A stretch of DNA of 64,000 nt from the NCBI RefSeq assembly GCF_035270045.1, contig NZ_DATFIP010000007.1, positions 7,361 through 71,360 of the forward strand. The letters run 5' to 3'. Shown piece after piece: positions 33,096-42,843 of this stretch. The stretch's first letter is position 1, and every line of letters starts with the position of its first letter. Both the position numbers and the translations under genes were made by a program. A model generated the notes under the pieces. It made no database searches and was not told the DNA's origin. It saw nothing but the letters and a program-made list of their open reading frames with translations. The DNA is from Salibaculum sp035270045 (GTDB lineage: Bacteria; Pseudomonadota; Alphaproteobacteria; Rhodobacterales; Rhodobacteraceae).

Positions 33096-34106
33096 TCAGG
33101 CTTCCTGCGGAATTTCGGCCGCGTAGATATCGGTCCAGAGCGCGTCCAGATCGGGTTCGGGGCTTTCCTTGGCGAACTCGGCGCTTTGGTTGATGATCTC
33201 CTTGGTCTCCTTGTCGATGGCCTTGAGATCCTCTTCGGTGGCGTGCTCGCCCTCCAGCAGCATGGTGCGGATATGTTCGATGGGGTCGCGTTCCTCGCGC
33301 ATCTTCTGGACCTCCTCGCGGGTGCGGTATTTCGCCGGGTCGGACATGGAGTGGCCGCGGTAGCGATAGGTCTTGATTTCCAGGATGTAGGGTCCCTTGC
33401 CCGCGCGGCAGTGCGCGACGGCCTTGTCGCCCGCCTCCTTGACCGCCAGCACGTCCATGCCGTCGACCATCTCGCCGGGGATGCCGAAGGCGGCGCCGCG
33501 CTTGTAAAGGTCGGCGCTGGACGTCGAGCGCTGCTGCGCTGTGCCCATGGCATACTGGTTGTTCTCGATGACGAAGATGACCGGCAACTCCCAAAGGGCG
33601 GCCATGTTGAAGGTCTCGTAGACCTGGCCCTGGTTGGCCGCACCGTCCCCGAAATAGGTGAAGGTCACGCGATCAGTCTCGTTGTACTTGTCGGCAAACG
33701 CCAGCCCCGCGCCCAGCGGGACGTTGGCCCCGACGATGCCGTGGCCGCCGTAGAAGTCCTTTTCCTTGGAAAACATGTGCATCGAGCCGCCCTTGCCGCC
33801 CGAATAGCCATCCGCGCGGCCGGTCAGTTCTGCCATGACGCCATTGGGGTCCATTCCGCAGGCCAGCATGTGGCCGTGGTCGCGGTAGGTGGTGATGCGC
33901 TTGTCACCCTCCTCGGCGGCGGCCTCCAGGCCGACGACGACGGCTTCCTGGCCGATGTAGAGGTGGCAGAACCCGCCGATCAGGCCCATCCCGTAAAGCT
34001 GGCCGGCCTTTTCCTCGAATCGCCGGATCAGCAGCATGTCCTTGTAATAGGCCTTAAGGGCCTCGGCCGAGACGTTGGGTTTCTTCGTGGTCTTCTTCGC
34101 AGGCAT
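33096..34106 (-). CDS. pdhA: Pyruvate dehydrogenase E1 component alpha subunit
   Basis: E1 alpha binds thiamine diphosphate and catalyses pyruvate decarboxylation together with PdhB. The 336-residue protein shows MLLIRRFEEKAGQLYGMG near 29, DHGHMLACGMDPNGVMAEL, and GGKGGSMHMFSKEKDFYGGH. The thiamine diphosphate motif is FGDGAANQGQVYETFNMAAL. The phosphorylation-loop region YRYRGHSMSDPAKYR is conserved. A GGGGGAGG ribosome site precedes the ATG. It heads pdhA-pdhB-pdhC, with ftsB upstream. Confidence 0.97.
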   Translation of the reverse strand: MPAKKTTKKPNVSAEALKAYYKDMLLIRRFEEKAGQLYGMGLIGGFCHLYIGQEAVVVGLEAAAEEGDKRITTYRDHGHMLACGMDPNGVMAELTGRADGYSGGKGGSMHMFSKEKDFYGGHGIVGANVPLGAGLAFADKYNETDRVTFTYFGDGAANQGQVYETFNMAALWELPVIFVIENNQYAMGTAQQRSTSSADLYKRGAAFGIPGEMVDGMDVLAVKEAGDKAVAHCRAGKGPYILEIKTYRYRGHSMSDPAKYRTREEVQKMREERDPIEHIRTMLLEGEHATEEDLKAIDKETKEIINQSAEFAKESPEPDLDALWTDIYAAEIPQEA

Positions 34107-34131
34107 GGATCCTCCCCCTGACGCAGAGCGG

Positions 34132-34151
34132 ATAGTTTAGTATTAAACTAT
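34132..34151. promoter_or_regulatory. AT-rich perfect palindrome upstream of pdhA, likely operator
   Basis: ATAGTTTA-GTAT-TAAACTAT is a perfect 8-bp inverted repeat with a 4-base spacer, 25 bases before the pdhA start, in an otherwise GC-rich 146-base gap. It looks like a regulator binding site overlapping the pdh promoter. The regulator cannot be named from sequence alone. Confidence 0.6.
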
Positions 34152-34252
34152 TCCTACAAGAGGGTCTGGCGAAAATCCACCGGGAATGTGGGGGCGCGGG
34201 GCCGGGGCGCGAAACCCCGCCTTGCGCGGGGCGCATGGCTTGACCCCGGGGC

Positions 34253-34552
34253 TCAGCGAATGACGATCTCGTCGGCGCGGATCAGGCCCAGCACCTCTCG
34301 GGCCTGTTCGTCCAGCAGGTCCAGGTCCAGGTAGCTGTCCGAGAGCCGGCGGGTCAGGTTTTCCATCCGGGCGACCTCTGCCTCCAGCACCGCCAGGCGC
34401 TCGGTCAGGTCGGCACCCTCGGCCTCGATCTCGGCACGCTTGAACACGCCGTAATCCCCCTGCACGGCGGCAAAGGTGAAATAGAGCCCCAGCAGCAACA
34501 GCCCGGTGAAATAGAGGATAGCGCCCAGGGGCGCGCGCCTGCGTGTGGTCAT
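34253..34552 (-). CDS. ftsB: Cell division protein FtsB/DivIC family
   Basis: FtsB is a bitopic divisome protein that forms a complex with FtsL and FtsQ. The 99-residue product has a short basic cytoplasmic N-terminus, one membrane helix (about 12-30, LYFTGLLLLGLYFTFAAV with neighbours) and a periplasmic coiled coil (about 40-70, LTERLAVLEAEVARMENLTR). The end LLDEQAREVLGLIRADEIVI is typical of the septum formation initiator family. It lies just upstream of pdhA, a linkage seen in many alphaproteobacteria. Confidence 0.92.
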   Translation of the reverse strand: MTTRRRAPLGAILYFTGLLLLGLYFTFAAVQGDYGVFKRAEIEAEGADLTERLAVLEAEVARMENLTRRLSDSYLDLDLLDEQAREVLGLIRADEIVIR

Positions 34553-34674
34553 GTCTGCCTCGTCGATGCGGGGTCAGCCTGCCCCGCTTGGAAAACAGAT
34601 TCGCACAGTCGATTCGCTTTGTGAATCCCCTTTTTCCCGCCCGGGCGGGCGTGCCGCGACGGCAACCGCTTCGT

Positions 34675-35565
34675 TCAGGTGCTGGAGGCCCGGAAAATGC
34701 TGTCGATCGAGGCGGCGATGGTGGCGTCGAATTCCGCGTCGGATTGCTGCGCTGACAGTCCCTCGGCCAGCGCCCGGCTGAAGCTGGCGATCATGCCGTG
34801 GTTCTGTTCCAGCAGCGCGTTGGCCTCGTCGCGGCCGTAACCGCCCGACAGCGCCACAACCCGCATCACCTTGGGGTGGTCGATCAGCGGCTTGTAGTGG
34901 TTCGCCACTGTCGGCAGAGACAGTTTCAGCATGACCTCCTGGCCTTCGGGCAGGGCATCGAGACCCGACAGCAACTCGTCCATAAGGATATTCTCGGCCT
35001 CGGCCTTGTCGGAAATCGAGATCGTCACCTCGGGTTCCAGGATCGGCATGAGGCCATGGCGCATGATCTGTTCGCCATACTGGAACTGTTGGGCCACGTT
35101 GGCGCGAATGCCCGCTGCATTGGCCGCGTCGATGACCGAACGCATCTTGGTGCCGAAGACCCCGTGACCCACCGCGCGTTCACACATGGTATCCAGCGTC
35201 GGGATGGGCTTCATCAGGCGCACGCCATTGCTTGCCTCCTCCAGCCCCTTGTCAACCTTCAGGAAAGGCACGACACCGCGCTGCTCCCACAGGAACCGCG
35301 CGCTCGGGATGCCGTCGATCTCGCGGTCCATGGTCATCTCGAACAGGATCGCGCCGATCACCTTCTCGCCGCTGAAGGCGGGCGACTTGACGATGCGCGA
35401 CCGCATGGCGTGGACCATGTCGAACATCTCGGCCTCGCCGGAATACTCGTTTTCTGCGACGCCGTATTGCGCAAGGGCCTTGGGGGTGGAGCCACCCGAC
35501 TGGTCCAGCGCCGCGATGAAGCCGGTGGCACTTCGCATCTGGTCGGCTTGGGCTTTGTCGGTCAT
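34675..35565 (-). CDS. Fructose-bisphosphate aldolase, class I
   Basis: Class I aldolase splits fructose 1,6-bisphosphate by a Schiff base mechanism. The 296-residue protein starts MTDKAQADQMRSATGFIAAL and has LDQSGGSTPKAL near 22, FLKVDKGLEEASNGVRLMKP near 110, EPEVTISISDKAEAENIL near 175, and MLKLSLPT near 211. The Lys of MLKLSLPT is the likely Schiff base residue. GGAG lies six bases before ATG 35565; longer starts at 35592 or 35625 have no site. It is 80 bases downstream of pgk, so two lower-glycolysis genes are paired. Confidence 0.93.
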   Translation of the reverse strand: MTDKAQADQMRSATGFIAALDQSGGSTPKALAQYGVAENEYSGEAEMFDMVHAMRSRIVKSPAFSGEKVIGAILFEMTMDREIDGIPSARFLWEQRGVVPFLKVDKGLEEASNGVRLMKPIPTLDTMCERAVGHGVFGTKMRSVIDAANAAGIRANVAQQFQYGEQIMRHGLMPILEPEVTISISDKAEAENILMDELLSGLDALPEGQEVMLKLSLPTVANHYKPLIDHPKVMRVVALSGGYGRDEANALLEQNHGMIASFSRALAEGLSAQQSDAEFDATIAASIDSIFRASST

Positions 35566-35645
35566 GGTCGGCTCCGTCTTGTCTGTACTCATCAAGATTC
35601 TATGCCGGGCGCAAAGCCCCGGCAATCATGGTGGCGCTAACGGCG

Positions 35646-36821
<1,176 letters not shown>

Positions 36822-36953
36822 CCCGGTCCCCTTTTGCCGCCTGTCTTGGTCGGCCCCGTGTCTGTGCTTTTACACCCCGCGCGTCAAGCGCGCGCTTGGC
36901 AAGGGCCGGGGGGCGGCATAGGTTGCGGCTGACAGACAGCCAAGGAGAACGGC

Positions 36954-37460
36954 ATGGCCGAGATCAAAGACCCCGAGAACACGATCCTCATCGAACTGGA
37001 AGGCGGCACCGTCACGGTCGAGCTTCTGCCCGATGTCGCGCCCAAGCACTGCGAACGGATGAAGGAACTGGCCCGCGCGGGTGCCTATGACGGCGTAATC
37101 TTTCACCGGGTGATCGACGGTTTCATGGCCCAGACCGGCGATGTGCAGTTCGGCAACACCAACACCGGGTTCAACCCGTCGCGCGCGGGCACCGGCGGAT
37201 CAGACAAGCCCGACCTTCCGGCGGAGTTTTCCAAGCTGCCGCATGACCGGGGCACCATCGGCGCGGCGCGCGCGGCCAACCCCAACTCGGCCAATTCTCA
37301 GTTTTTCATCAGTTTCAAGGACAATCACTTCCTCAACGGTCAATACACGGTCTATGGCCGCGTGATCGAGGGCATGGACCTGGTCGATGGCATCACGCGG
37401 GGCGAGCCGCCCCGCGATCCCGACCAGATGGTCAGCGTGAAGGTGGCCGCCGATGCGTAG
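36954..37460 (+). CDS. Cyclophilin-type peptidyl-prolyl isomerase, cytoplasmic
   Basis: It catalyses cis-trans isomerisation of proline peptide bonds. The 168-residue protein has no signal peptide and carries the cyclophilin core: FHRVIDGFMAQTGDVQFG near 52, AEFSKLPHDRGTIGAARAAN, SANSQFFISFKDNHFLNGQY and VYGRVIEGMDLVD. AAGGAG precedes the ATG. Its end overlaps the start of a second cyclophilin gene by eight bases, so the two form a tandem pair. Confidence 0.95.
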   Translation: MAEIKDPENTILIELEGGTVTVELLPDVAPKHCERMKELARAGAYDGVIFHRVIDGFMAQTGDVQFGNTNTGFNPSRAGTGGSDKPDLPAEFSKLPHDRGTIGAARAANPNSANSQFFISFKDNHFLNGQYTVYGRVIEGMDLVDGITRGEPPRDPDQMVSVKVAADA

Positions 37461-38010
37461 TCTCGCCCTTGTCCTGGCCCTGACGGGCACGCAGGCCGCC
37501 GCCACGGGGCTGGAAATCGACGTCGCGGGCGAGGCCAACGGCACCATCGCCATCGACTTGTTCGAGGAGACCGCACCGGCCCACGCCGACCGGATTGCCA
37601 CTCTGGCCGCCGATGGCGCCTATGACGGCGTGGTCTTCCACCGGGTGATCGACGGTTTCATGGCCCAGACCGGCGACGTGCAATACGGCGACCGTGCGGC
37701 CGACGGCTTCGACATGCGCCGCGCCGGCACCGGTGGCTCGGACATGGGCAATCTCGGGGCCGAGTTCTCGGACGAGGTGTCCTTTGATCGCGGCACGGTC
37801 GGCATGGCCCGGGCGGCCGATCCCGACAGCGCCAACAGCCAGTTCTTCATCATGTTCGCCCCCGCACCCCACTTGGACGGGCAGTATACCGTCGTCGGAG
37901 AGGTGACCGCGGGCATGGACGTGGTGGATGCCATCAAGCGCGGCGCAGGCCGCAACGGCGCGGTGATCGGGGAACCCGACTGGATGGCGCAGGTGCGTGT
38001 CACCGACTGA
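37453..38010 (+). CDS. Cyclophilin-type peptidyl-prolyl isomerase, exported
   Basis: The 185-residue protein begins with a short signal peptide (MRSLALVLALTGTQAAATG, cleavage likely after AAA near residue 17). It should therefore act in the periplasm on newly exported proteins. The core repeats that of the preceding gene: FHRVIDGFMAQTGDVQYG, GTVGMARAADPDSANSQFFI and HLDGQYTVVGEVTAGMDVVD. The translation start lies within the last eight bases of the upstream cyclophilin, indicating cotranslation of a cytoplasmic and a periplasmic paralogue. Confidence 0.93.
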   Translation: MRSLALVLALTGTQAAATGLEIDVAGEANGTIAIDLFEETAPAHADRIATLAADGAYDGVVFHRVIDGFMAQTGDVQYGDRAADGFDMRRAGTGGSDMGNLGAEFSDEVSFDRGTVGMARAADPDSANSQFFIMFAPAPHLDGQYTVVGEVTAGMDVVDAIKRGAGRNGAVIGEPDWMAQVRVTD

Positions 38011-38087
38011 CATCCGATCACGTTCGGGTCAGGGGGGCTGGGCCGCGTGGCCCGGCCCGGGCAGAGTAGGGGCAGGAGGACGGCCCC

Positions 38088-39053
38088 ATGCGTAATATCA
38101 TCCTTGCCTTGACCCTGACCGTTTTCGCCAGCGCCGCCGCGGCCAACCCGGAGGCCTGGGCGCGCGAATGGCCCGATACGGACTTCCAGACCACCGTCAT
38201 CGACGACTGGTCCGAAATAATGTCGGGCGGTCCGCCCAAGGACGGCATTCCGGCGCTCACGGATCCTGAATTCATTCCCGCCGCCGAGGAGGATCGCATC
38301 GACGGGCGCGAACCGGTCATCACCGTCGAGATCGCGGGCGAAACCCCGCGCGCCTACCCGATCCGCTACCTGACATGGCACGAGATCGTCAACGACACGG
38401 TCGGCGGTGAGCCGATCGCCGTGACCTTCTGTCCGCTGTGCAATTCCGGCATCACCTTCGATCGCCGCGTGGAGGGCCGGGTGCTGGAATTCGGCGTCTC
38501 GGGCAAGCTGCGTCATTCGGACATGATCATGTACGACCGTCAGACCGAAAGCTGGTGGCAACAGGCCATCGGCGAGGCCGTGGTGGGCGATCTGACAGGA
38601 ACGGAGCTGGACCGGCTGCCGACCTGGATGGAAAGCTGGGAGGAGTTCACGGCCCGCAATCCCGAGGGTCTGGTGATGGCCGAACCCGGCCATCCGCGCG
38701 ATTACGGGCGCAACCCCTACGTCAAATACGACAGCTCCCAGAGGCCCTTTCTCTACCGTGGGGAAAATCCACCACATGGTATCCCGCCGCTGGTGCGCGT
38801 CGTGGCCATCGCGGGGCAGGCGTGGCCCCTGACGCGGCTGTCCGAGGAAGGCCGGATCGAAGAGGCGGGCTACGTGCTGTCATGGTCGGCGGGACAGGCC
38901 TCGGCGCTGGACACTGCCCGGATCGCCGATGCCCGCGACGTCGGCACCGTGCGGGTGCGCGACGGAAAGGGCGCTGACGTGGCCCATGACGTGATGTTCG
39001 CCTTCGCTTTCCATGCCTTCTGGCCCGAGGGCGACTGGATGCTGGCCGAGTGA
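38088..39053 (+). CDS. Exported DUF3179 domain protein
   Basis: The 321-residue protein has a signal peptide (MRNIILALTLTVFASAAAAN). A DUF3179 domain follows, recognisable from RAYPIRYLTWHEIVNDTVGG, VTFCPLCNSGITFDRRVEG, SGKLRHSDMIMYDRQTESWW and the later FLYRG. The CPLC pair suggests a redox or metal site. AGGAGG lies before the ATG. The biochemical role of the family is unknown. It stands alone between the cyclophilin pair and convergent selO. Confidence 0.88.
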   Translation: MRNIILALTLTVFASAAAANPEAWAREWPDTDFQTTVIDDWSEIMSGGPPKDGIPALTDPEFIPAAEEDRIDGREPVITVEIAGETPRAYPIRYLTWHEIVNDTVGGEPIAVTFCPLCNSGITFDRRVEGRVLEFGVSGKLRHSDMIMYDRQTESWWQQAIGEAVVGDLTGTELDRLPTWMESWEEFTARNPEGLVMAEPGHPRDYGRNPYVKYDSSQRPFLYRGENPPHGIPPLVRVVAIAGQAWPLTRLSEEGRIEEAGYVLSWSAGQASALDTARIADARDVGTVRVRDGKGADVAHDVMFAFAFHAFWPEGDWMLAE

Positions 39054-39116
39054 CGGGGTCACACGCGTGCGGATGATGTCCGGTCAGCGCCAAGGGGCCG
39101 CCGCGGCCTGCTCTGC

Positions 39117-40496
39117 TCAGGTCCCGCAGAAGGTCCGCGTGACACGCTCCTGCTCGGCGGGCGGCGCGGTATGGCGCGTATCGGCCTTGGCATATGGGGC
39201 GGTCACGACCGAAAGCATCTCGTCGAAGGGGGCGAAATCGCCAGCTACCGCCGCCGCGATCACCGCTTCGATGCGGTGCAGGCGCGGGATGACCTGCGGG
39301 TTGGTGCGCGCGACAAGGTCCATGTCAGGCAAGCGAGCCTGCCAGCGCCGCGCCCAGTCCTCCATACCTTCGGGCACCGTCGGCAGGGCGGCGAAGGTAT
39401 TGGTGAAGTCCAGCCCCTCGTGCGCCATGTGCGTCAGGAAGGCCTCGATCAGCGGGCGGTCGTCGGGGGTGGCGTCGGCCAGGCCGAACTTGGCCCCGAA
39501 GTGGCGCAGCCAGGCGGCCTCGTAAAGTGGCGGGAAGGCCTTGATCGCCTCGGTCAGCTCCGCAACGGCCTCGTCCTCGTCGCCCATGATCGGTACCAGG
39601 GCGCTGGCGAACTGCGCGATGTTCCAATGGGCGATTGGCGGCTGGTTGGAATAGGCATAGCGCCCCTGCCGGTCGATGGACGACAGCACCGTGTCGGGGT
39701 GATAGCGATCCATGAAGGCGCAGGGGCCATAGTCGATCGTCTCGCCCGAGAGGGCCGCGTTGTCGGTGTTCATGACCCCGTGGATGAAACCGATGGCCAT
39801 CCAGCGCGCCACCAGGTCGGCCTGGACCTCCATCATTGCCTGCAGCAGCCCCATCGGCCCGTCCGCATTCGGGAAATGCCGCGCGATGGTGTAATCTGTC
39901 AGCCGTTGCAGCGCGTCGCGGTCGTCCCGGGCGGCGAAGGCCTGGAAGGTGCCCACGCGGATATGGCTTGCGGCCACGCGGGTCAGGATGGCGCCGGGCA
40001 TCGGCCCGTCTTCGCGTAGCACCGGCTCGCCCGTGGTCACGGCCGCCAGCGCCCGCGTGGTGGGCACGCCCATGGCGGCCATGGCTTCTGACATCAGGTA
40101 TTCGCGTATTACCGGCCCGACCCAGGCGCGCCCGTCGCCCATGCGCGAATAGGGCGTGGGGCCGGACCCCTTGAGCTGAATGTCGAAGCGGCCCTGCGCT
40201 GTCTCGACTTCGCCCAGCAGCAGCGCACGACCATCGCCAAGCTGCGGGGAAAACCCGCCGAACTGATGGCCGGCGTAGAGCTGGGCCAATGGTTCGGCCC
40301 CCGGCGGCGCGGTGTTCCCCGCGAAGACCCGGGCCAGCTCGACCCGATCCCCGGTGCCGTCCATGCCCAGCGCCTGCGCCAGCGGCGCGTTGAAGGCAAA
40401 AAGCTGCGGATCGCGCACTGGCGTGGCGCCCTGCCGCGTGTAGAACCGCTCGGGCAGGGTGACATAGGTGTTGTCGAAGGGAATCTGCAGGCCCAT
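39117..40496 (-). CDS. selO: Protein adenylyltransferase SelO
   Basis: SelO is a pseudokinase-fold enzyme that transfers AMP to protein hydroxyls in redox control. The 459-residue protein shows LYAGHQFGGFSPQLGDGRAL near 70, LKGSGPTPYSRMGDGRAW near 101, GVMNTDNAALSGETIDYGPC near 228 and YAYSNQPPIAHWNIAQFAS. It ends TFCGT, with a Cys where some eukaryotic members have selenocysteine. ATG 40496 opens MGLQIPFDNTYV; a longer frame to 40628 lacks similarity and would overlap the CBS gene promoter. Confidence 0.93.
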   Translation of the reverse strand: MGLQIPFDNTYVTLPERFYTRQGATPVRDPQLFAFNAPLAQALGMDGTGDRVELARVFAGNTAPPGAEPLAQLYAGHQFGGFSPQLGDGRALLLGEVETAQGRFDIQLKGSGPTPYSRMGDGRAWVGPVIREYLMSEAMAAMGVPTTRALAAVTTGEPVLREDGPMPGAILTRVAASHIRVGTFQAFAARDDRDALQRLTDYTIARHFPNADGPMGLLQAMMEVQADLVARWMAIGFIHGVMNTDNAALSGETIDYGPCAFMDRYHPDTVLSSIDRQGRYAYSNQPPIAHWNIAQFASALVPIMGDEDEAVAELTEAIKAFPPLYEAAWLRHFGAKFGLADATPDDRPLIEAFLTHMAHEGLDFTNTFAALPTVPEGMEDWARRWQARLPDMDLVARTNPQVIPRLHRIEAVIAAAVAGDFAPFDEMLSVVTAPYAKADTRHTAPPAEQERVTRTFCGT

Positions 40497-40612
40497 GCTG
40501 CTTAGATAGGTCGGGAAAGGCACGCGGAAAAGCCCCCTTGATGTCGCTTTGCTTGCCTTCGATCCCACCCGTTTTAGGTCTTTCTGCGACAATAGGTAAC
40601 AGGAGTAGCGCA

Positions 40613-41152
40613 ATGACCGCATCGACACGCAGCCGGATGGCGCTGCGCGATCGTCCCGAGTTCGCCAGCAAGCCGCGGCCGCTGGCCTTTCAGGCGGAGA
40701 CCATGACTGCCGAGGCCGTTGCCGCCATGTCCGACAAGAGCTACGGCTCGGTCGTTGTCGTGGATGGCGACAACAAGGTGATCGGCATCGTCACCGAACG
40801 CGATATCATGAAGAAGATCGTCAATGCCGGGCGCGACGCGGCCAAGACCCCCCTGTCCGAGATCATGACGGCCGAGCCGCGCGTGGCGCACGAGACCGAC
40901 GAAGTGGTCGACTGGCTGCGCATCATGTCGAACGAACGGTTCCGCCGCCTGCCCGTGGTGGACGACGAGGGCCGCGTCAAGGCCGTCTTCACCCAGGGCG
41001 ATTTCGTCAGCTACACGTGGCCTGACCTGATCTACCAGGCCGGGCAGATGGCCAAGGCGAGCGTCTTCAAGAATTGGCACATCGCGCTGATCGGGGGCGG
41101 TATCGCGCTTTATTCCATCATCATGGTGATCGTGGTCGCAATGGCCACCTGA
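40613..41152 (+). CDS. CBS-domain pair protein with C-terminal membrane anchor
   Basis: The 179-residue protein contains two CBS motifs: about 20-85 (AEAVAAMSDKSYGSVVVVDG, VIGIVTERDIMKKIVNAG) and about 90-145 (LSEIMTAEPRVAHETDEV, RFRRLPVVDDEGRVKAVFTQ). Together these form a Bateman module that usually binds adenosine nucleotides. A single helix, IALIGGGIALYSIIMVIVVA, ends the chain, so it is probably tail-anchored. AGGAG precedes ATG 40613. The partner whose activity it senses or controls is not evident from neighbours. Confidence 0.88.
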   Translation: MTASTRSRMALRDRPEFASKPRPLAFQAETMTAEAVAAMSDKSYGSVVVVDGDNKVIGIVTERDIMKKIVNAGRDAAKTPLSEIMTAEPRVAHETDEVVDWLRIMSNERFRRLPVVDDEGRVKAVFTQGDFVSYTWPDLIYQAGQMAKASVFKNWHIALIGGGIALYSIIMVIVVAMAT

Positions 41153-41162
41153 CCGGGCGGGG

Positions 41163-41609
41163 TCACAGCCTGCGCGACATGAGCGCGTTGCGGCCCCGCA
41201 GGACAAAGCCCGCACGGCCGTAGAAGCGCTGGACGATTTCGTTTTCGCGGTCAACCTCGAGGTGCAGGGCGGTCACGCCGGCTCCGCGCAGCGCAGTTGC
41301 CAGGTCGTTCAGTGCCTCGGTCGCCAATCCGCGCCCGCGCACGGCCGGCCGCACGAAGAGTTCGTCCAGAAAACCGTTGATGCCGCCCGTCCTGACGGCC
41401 CAGCCGAAACTGACCGCGACATAGCCCACGGGCGCCCGGCGCGGGCCAAGTAGCCAGACCGCCCCCAGCGGCGTGCCCTCCAGCAGGGGCCGCAGCGCCC
41501 GGTCGCGCTGTGCATCGTCGGTCTCAAGCCCTTGCTCCGCGTGAAATGCGGCGACCAACGGCATCAGCTTCTCCGCGTCCTCGGGGCCGCACAGGTGAAG
41601 CTGGGTCAT
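41163..41609 (-). CDS. GNAT family N-acetyltransferase
   Basis: The 148-residue protein has the acetyl-CoA binding motif VRPAVRGRGLATEALNDLA near 88-106 and the closing LHLEVDRENEIVQRFYGRAG-type strand-helix of GNAT enzymes. The N-terminal segment LHLCGPEDAEKLMPLVAAFH is a typical substrate-side start. The substrate cannot be assigned. It is convergent with the CBS gene (10 bases between stops) and lies 37 bases downstream of the nucleoside hydrolase gene on the same strand. Confidence 0.9.
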   Translation of the reverse strand: MTQLHLCGPEDAEKLMPLVAAFHAEQGLETDDAQRDRALRPLLEGTPLGAVWLLGPRRAPVGYVAVSFGWAVRTGGINGFLDELFVRPAVRGRGLATEALNDLATALRGAGVTALHLEVDRENEIVQRFYGRAGFVLRGRNALMSRRL

Positions 41610-41646
41610 TTGCCCGGCCCGTCTCGGTTCAGGGCGCGCGCGCGGC

Positions 41647-42591
41647 TCACAGCGTCGCGATCCGGTCGGTCAGCAGCGCAAAGAACCGGTCCGCGTCAAG
41701 GTCGCCGATGAACAGCGCATTCGGCGCCCGGTCGGTCACGCGCCACCAGTCTGCGACGGTCATGCCGCGGGTCAGGGGGCTCGCGGTTTCGATTTCCACG
41801 TTGATGTGACGGCCCGAGAAAAGCTCCGGTGCCAACAGCCAGGCGATGGTGCAGGGGTCGTGCAGCGGCGCGCCCTCCTGCCCGTATTTTTCCTTGTCGA
41901 AACGCTCGAAGAAATCCGTCCAGGCGGCGACCGCATCGCCGACCGGCGTGCTCATCTCGCGGAAGCCCCGGATATGATCGGGCGTGGTCAAGGCCTTGTG
42001 GGTCACGTCCAGCGGCATCACCACCAGCGCAACGCCGGAGCAAAACACGATCTCGGCGGCCTCGGGGTCCACGTAGATGTTGAATTCCGCCGCCGGGGTG
42101 ATGTTGCCCACCTCGAAATAGGCGCCGCCCATCAGCACGATTTCCTGCACCCGGTCAACGATATCTGGCGCGCGCCGGAATGCGGTCGCGATGTTGGTCA
42201 GCGGCCCGATGGGGCAGAGCGTGACCGTGCCGGGCGGTTCCGCGCGCAGGGTCTCGATCAGGAAATCCACGGCGTGGACCTCCTGCAGCGGGGTGGCGGG
42301 GTCGGGAAGGTCCGGCCCGTCCAGGCCGGTCTTGCCGTGCACATGCTCTGCGGTGACCAGGCTGTGCGCCAGGGGCCGGTCGCAGCCGGCGAAAACCGGC
42401 ACATCCTGTCGCCCCGCCAGGTCGCAGACCTTGCGGGCGTTGGTCTGGGTCAACTCCAGCGGCACATTGCCGGCCACCGCCGTAAGGCCGAGAACCTCCA
42501 GTTCTGGCGCGGCAAGGGCCAGCAGGATGGCGACGGCGTCGTCCTGCCCGGGGTCGGTGTCGATGATGATCTTGCGGGGTGTGTCGGTCAT
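41647..42591 (-). CDS. Nucleoside hydrolase (inosine/uridine-preferring type)
   Basis: It cleaves the N-glycosidic bond of ribonucleosides for salvage. The 314-residue protein has the calcium-binding opening KIIIDTDPGQDDAVAIL near 7-23. The family blocks HGKTGLDGPDLP, LCPIGPLTNIATA, IVLMGGAYFEVGNITPAAEF and HDPCTIAWLL follow, with the second calcium Asp in HDPC. AAGGA precedes the ATG. Base preference cannot be read from the sequence. Confidence 0.93.
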   Translation of the reverse strand: MTDTPRKIIIDTDPGQDDAVAILLALAAPELEVLGLTAVAGNVPLELTQTNARKVCDLAGRQDVPVFAGCDRPLAHSLVTAEHVHGKTGLDGPDLPDPATPLQEVHAVDFLIETLRAEPPGTVTLCPIGPLTNIATAFRRAPDIVDRVQEIVLMGGAYFEVGNITPAAEFNIYVDPEAAEIVFCSGVALVVMPLDVTHKALTTPDHIRGFREMSTPVGDAVAAWTDFFERFDKEKYGQEGAPLHDPCTIAWLLAPELFSGRHINVEIETASPLTRGMTVADWWRVTDRAPNALFIGDLDADRFFALLTDRIATL

Positions 42592-42633
42592 TGCATCCTT
42601 GTCGCCCCGGCAGCCCCGGGGCGCAAGGGGCGA

Positions 42634-42843
42634 TCAGGCCCGGCCCAGCCCGTGCAGCCGGTCATACAGGGCATCGGCGGCCGAGTGGCCCGCGTCCAGC
42701 GCGAAGACCCAGGCATGGGTCAGGTAGAAGCAGGCCGCGTCCAGGTCGTTGGCGCAATTCGCGGCCTCTTCATAGAGCGCGACAAGCGCTTTGCGATCGT
42801 CGCGGGCGTGCGCGTCGAGCAGGCGGCGGGCAAGATCAGCCAT
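42634..42843 (-). CDS. Small helical protein coupled to a Rieske oxygenase gene
   Basis: I do not recognise a family. The 69-residue product is helical (RLLDAHARDDRKALVALYEE and DLDAACFYLTHAWVFALDAG) with no membrane segment. Its start overlaps the end of the Rieske oxygenase gene by eight bases (ATGGCTGA), so it is almost certainly translated with it. A structural or regulatory partner of the oxygenase is one possibility, but this is inference from position. Confidence 0.7.
   Translation of the reverse strand: MADLARRLLDAHARDDRKALVALYEEAANCANDLDAACFYLTHAWVFALDAGHSAADALYDRLHGLGRA

Noticed and set aside
31689..34121. An 810-codon open frame on the plus strand across pdhC, pdhB and pdhA
   Set aside because: It is fully antisense to three unmistakable genes and has no protein family features; it comes from GC-rich codon bias. 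The same applies to antisense frames over ilvB (45153-46916) and tig (4192-5772).
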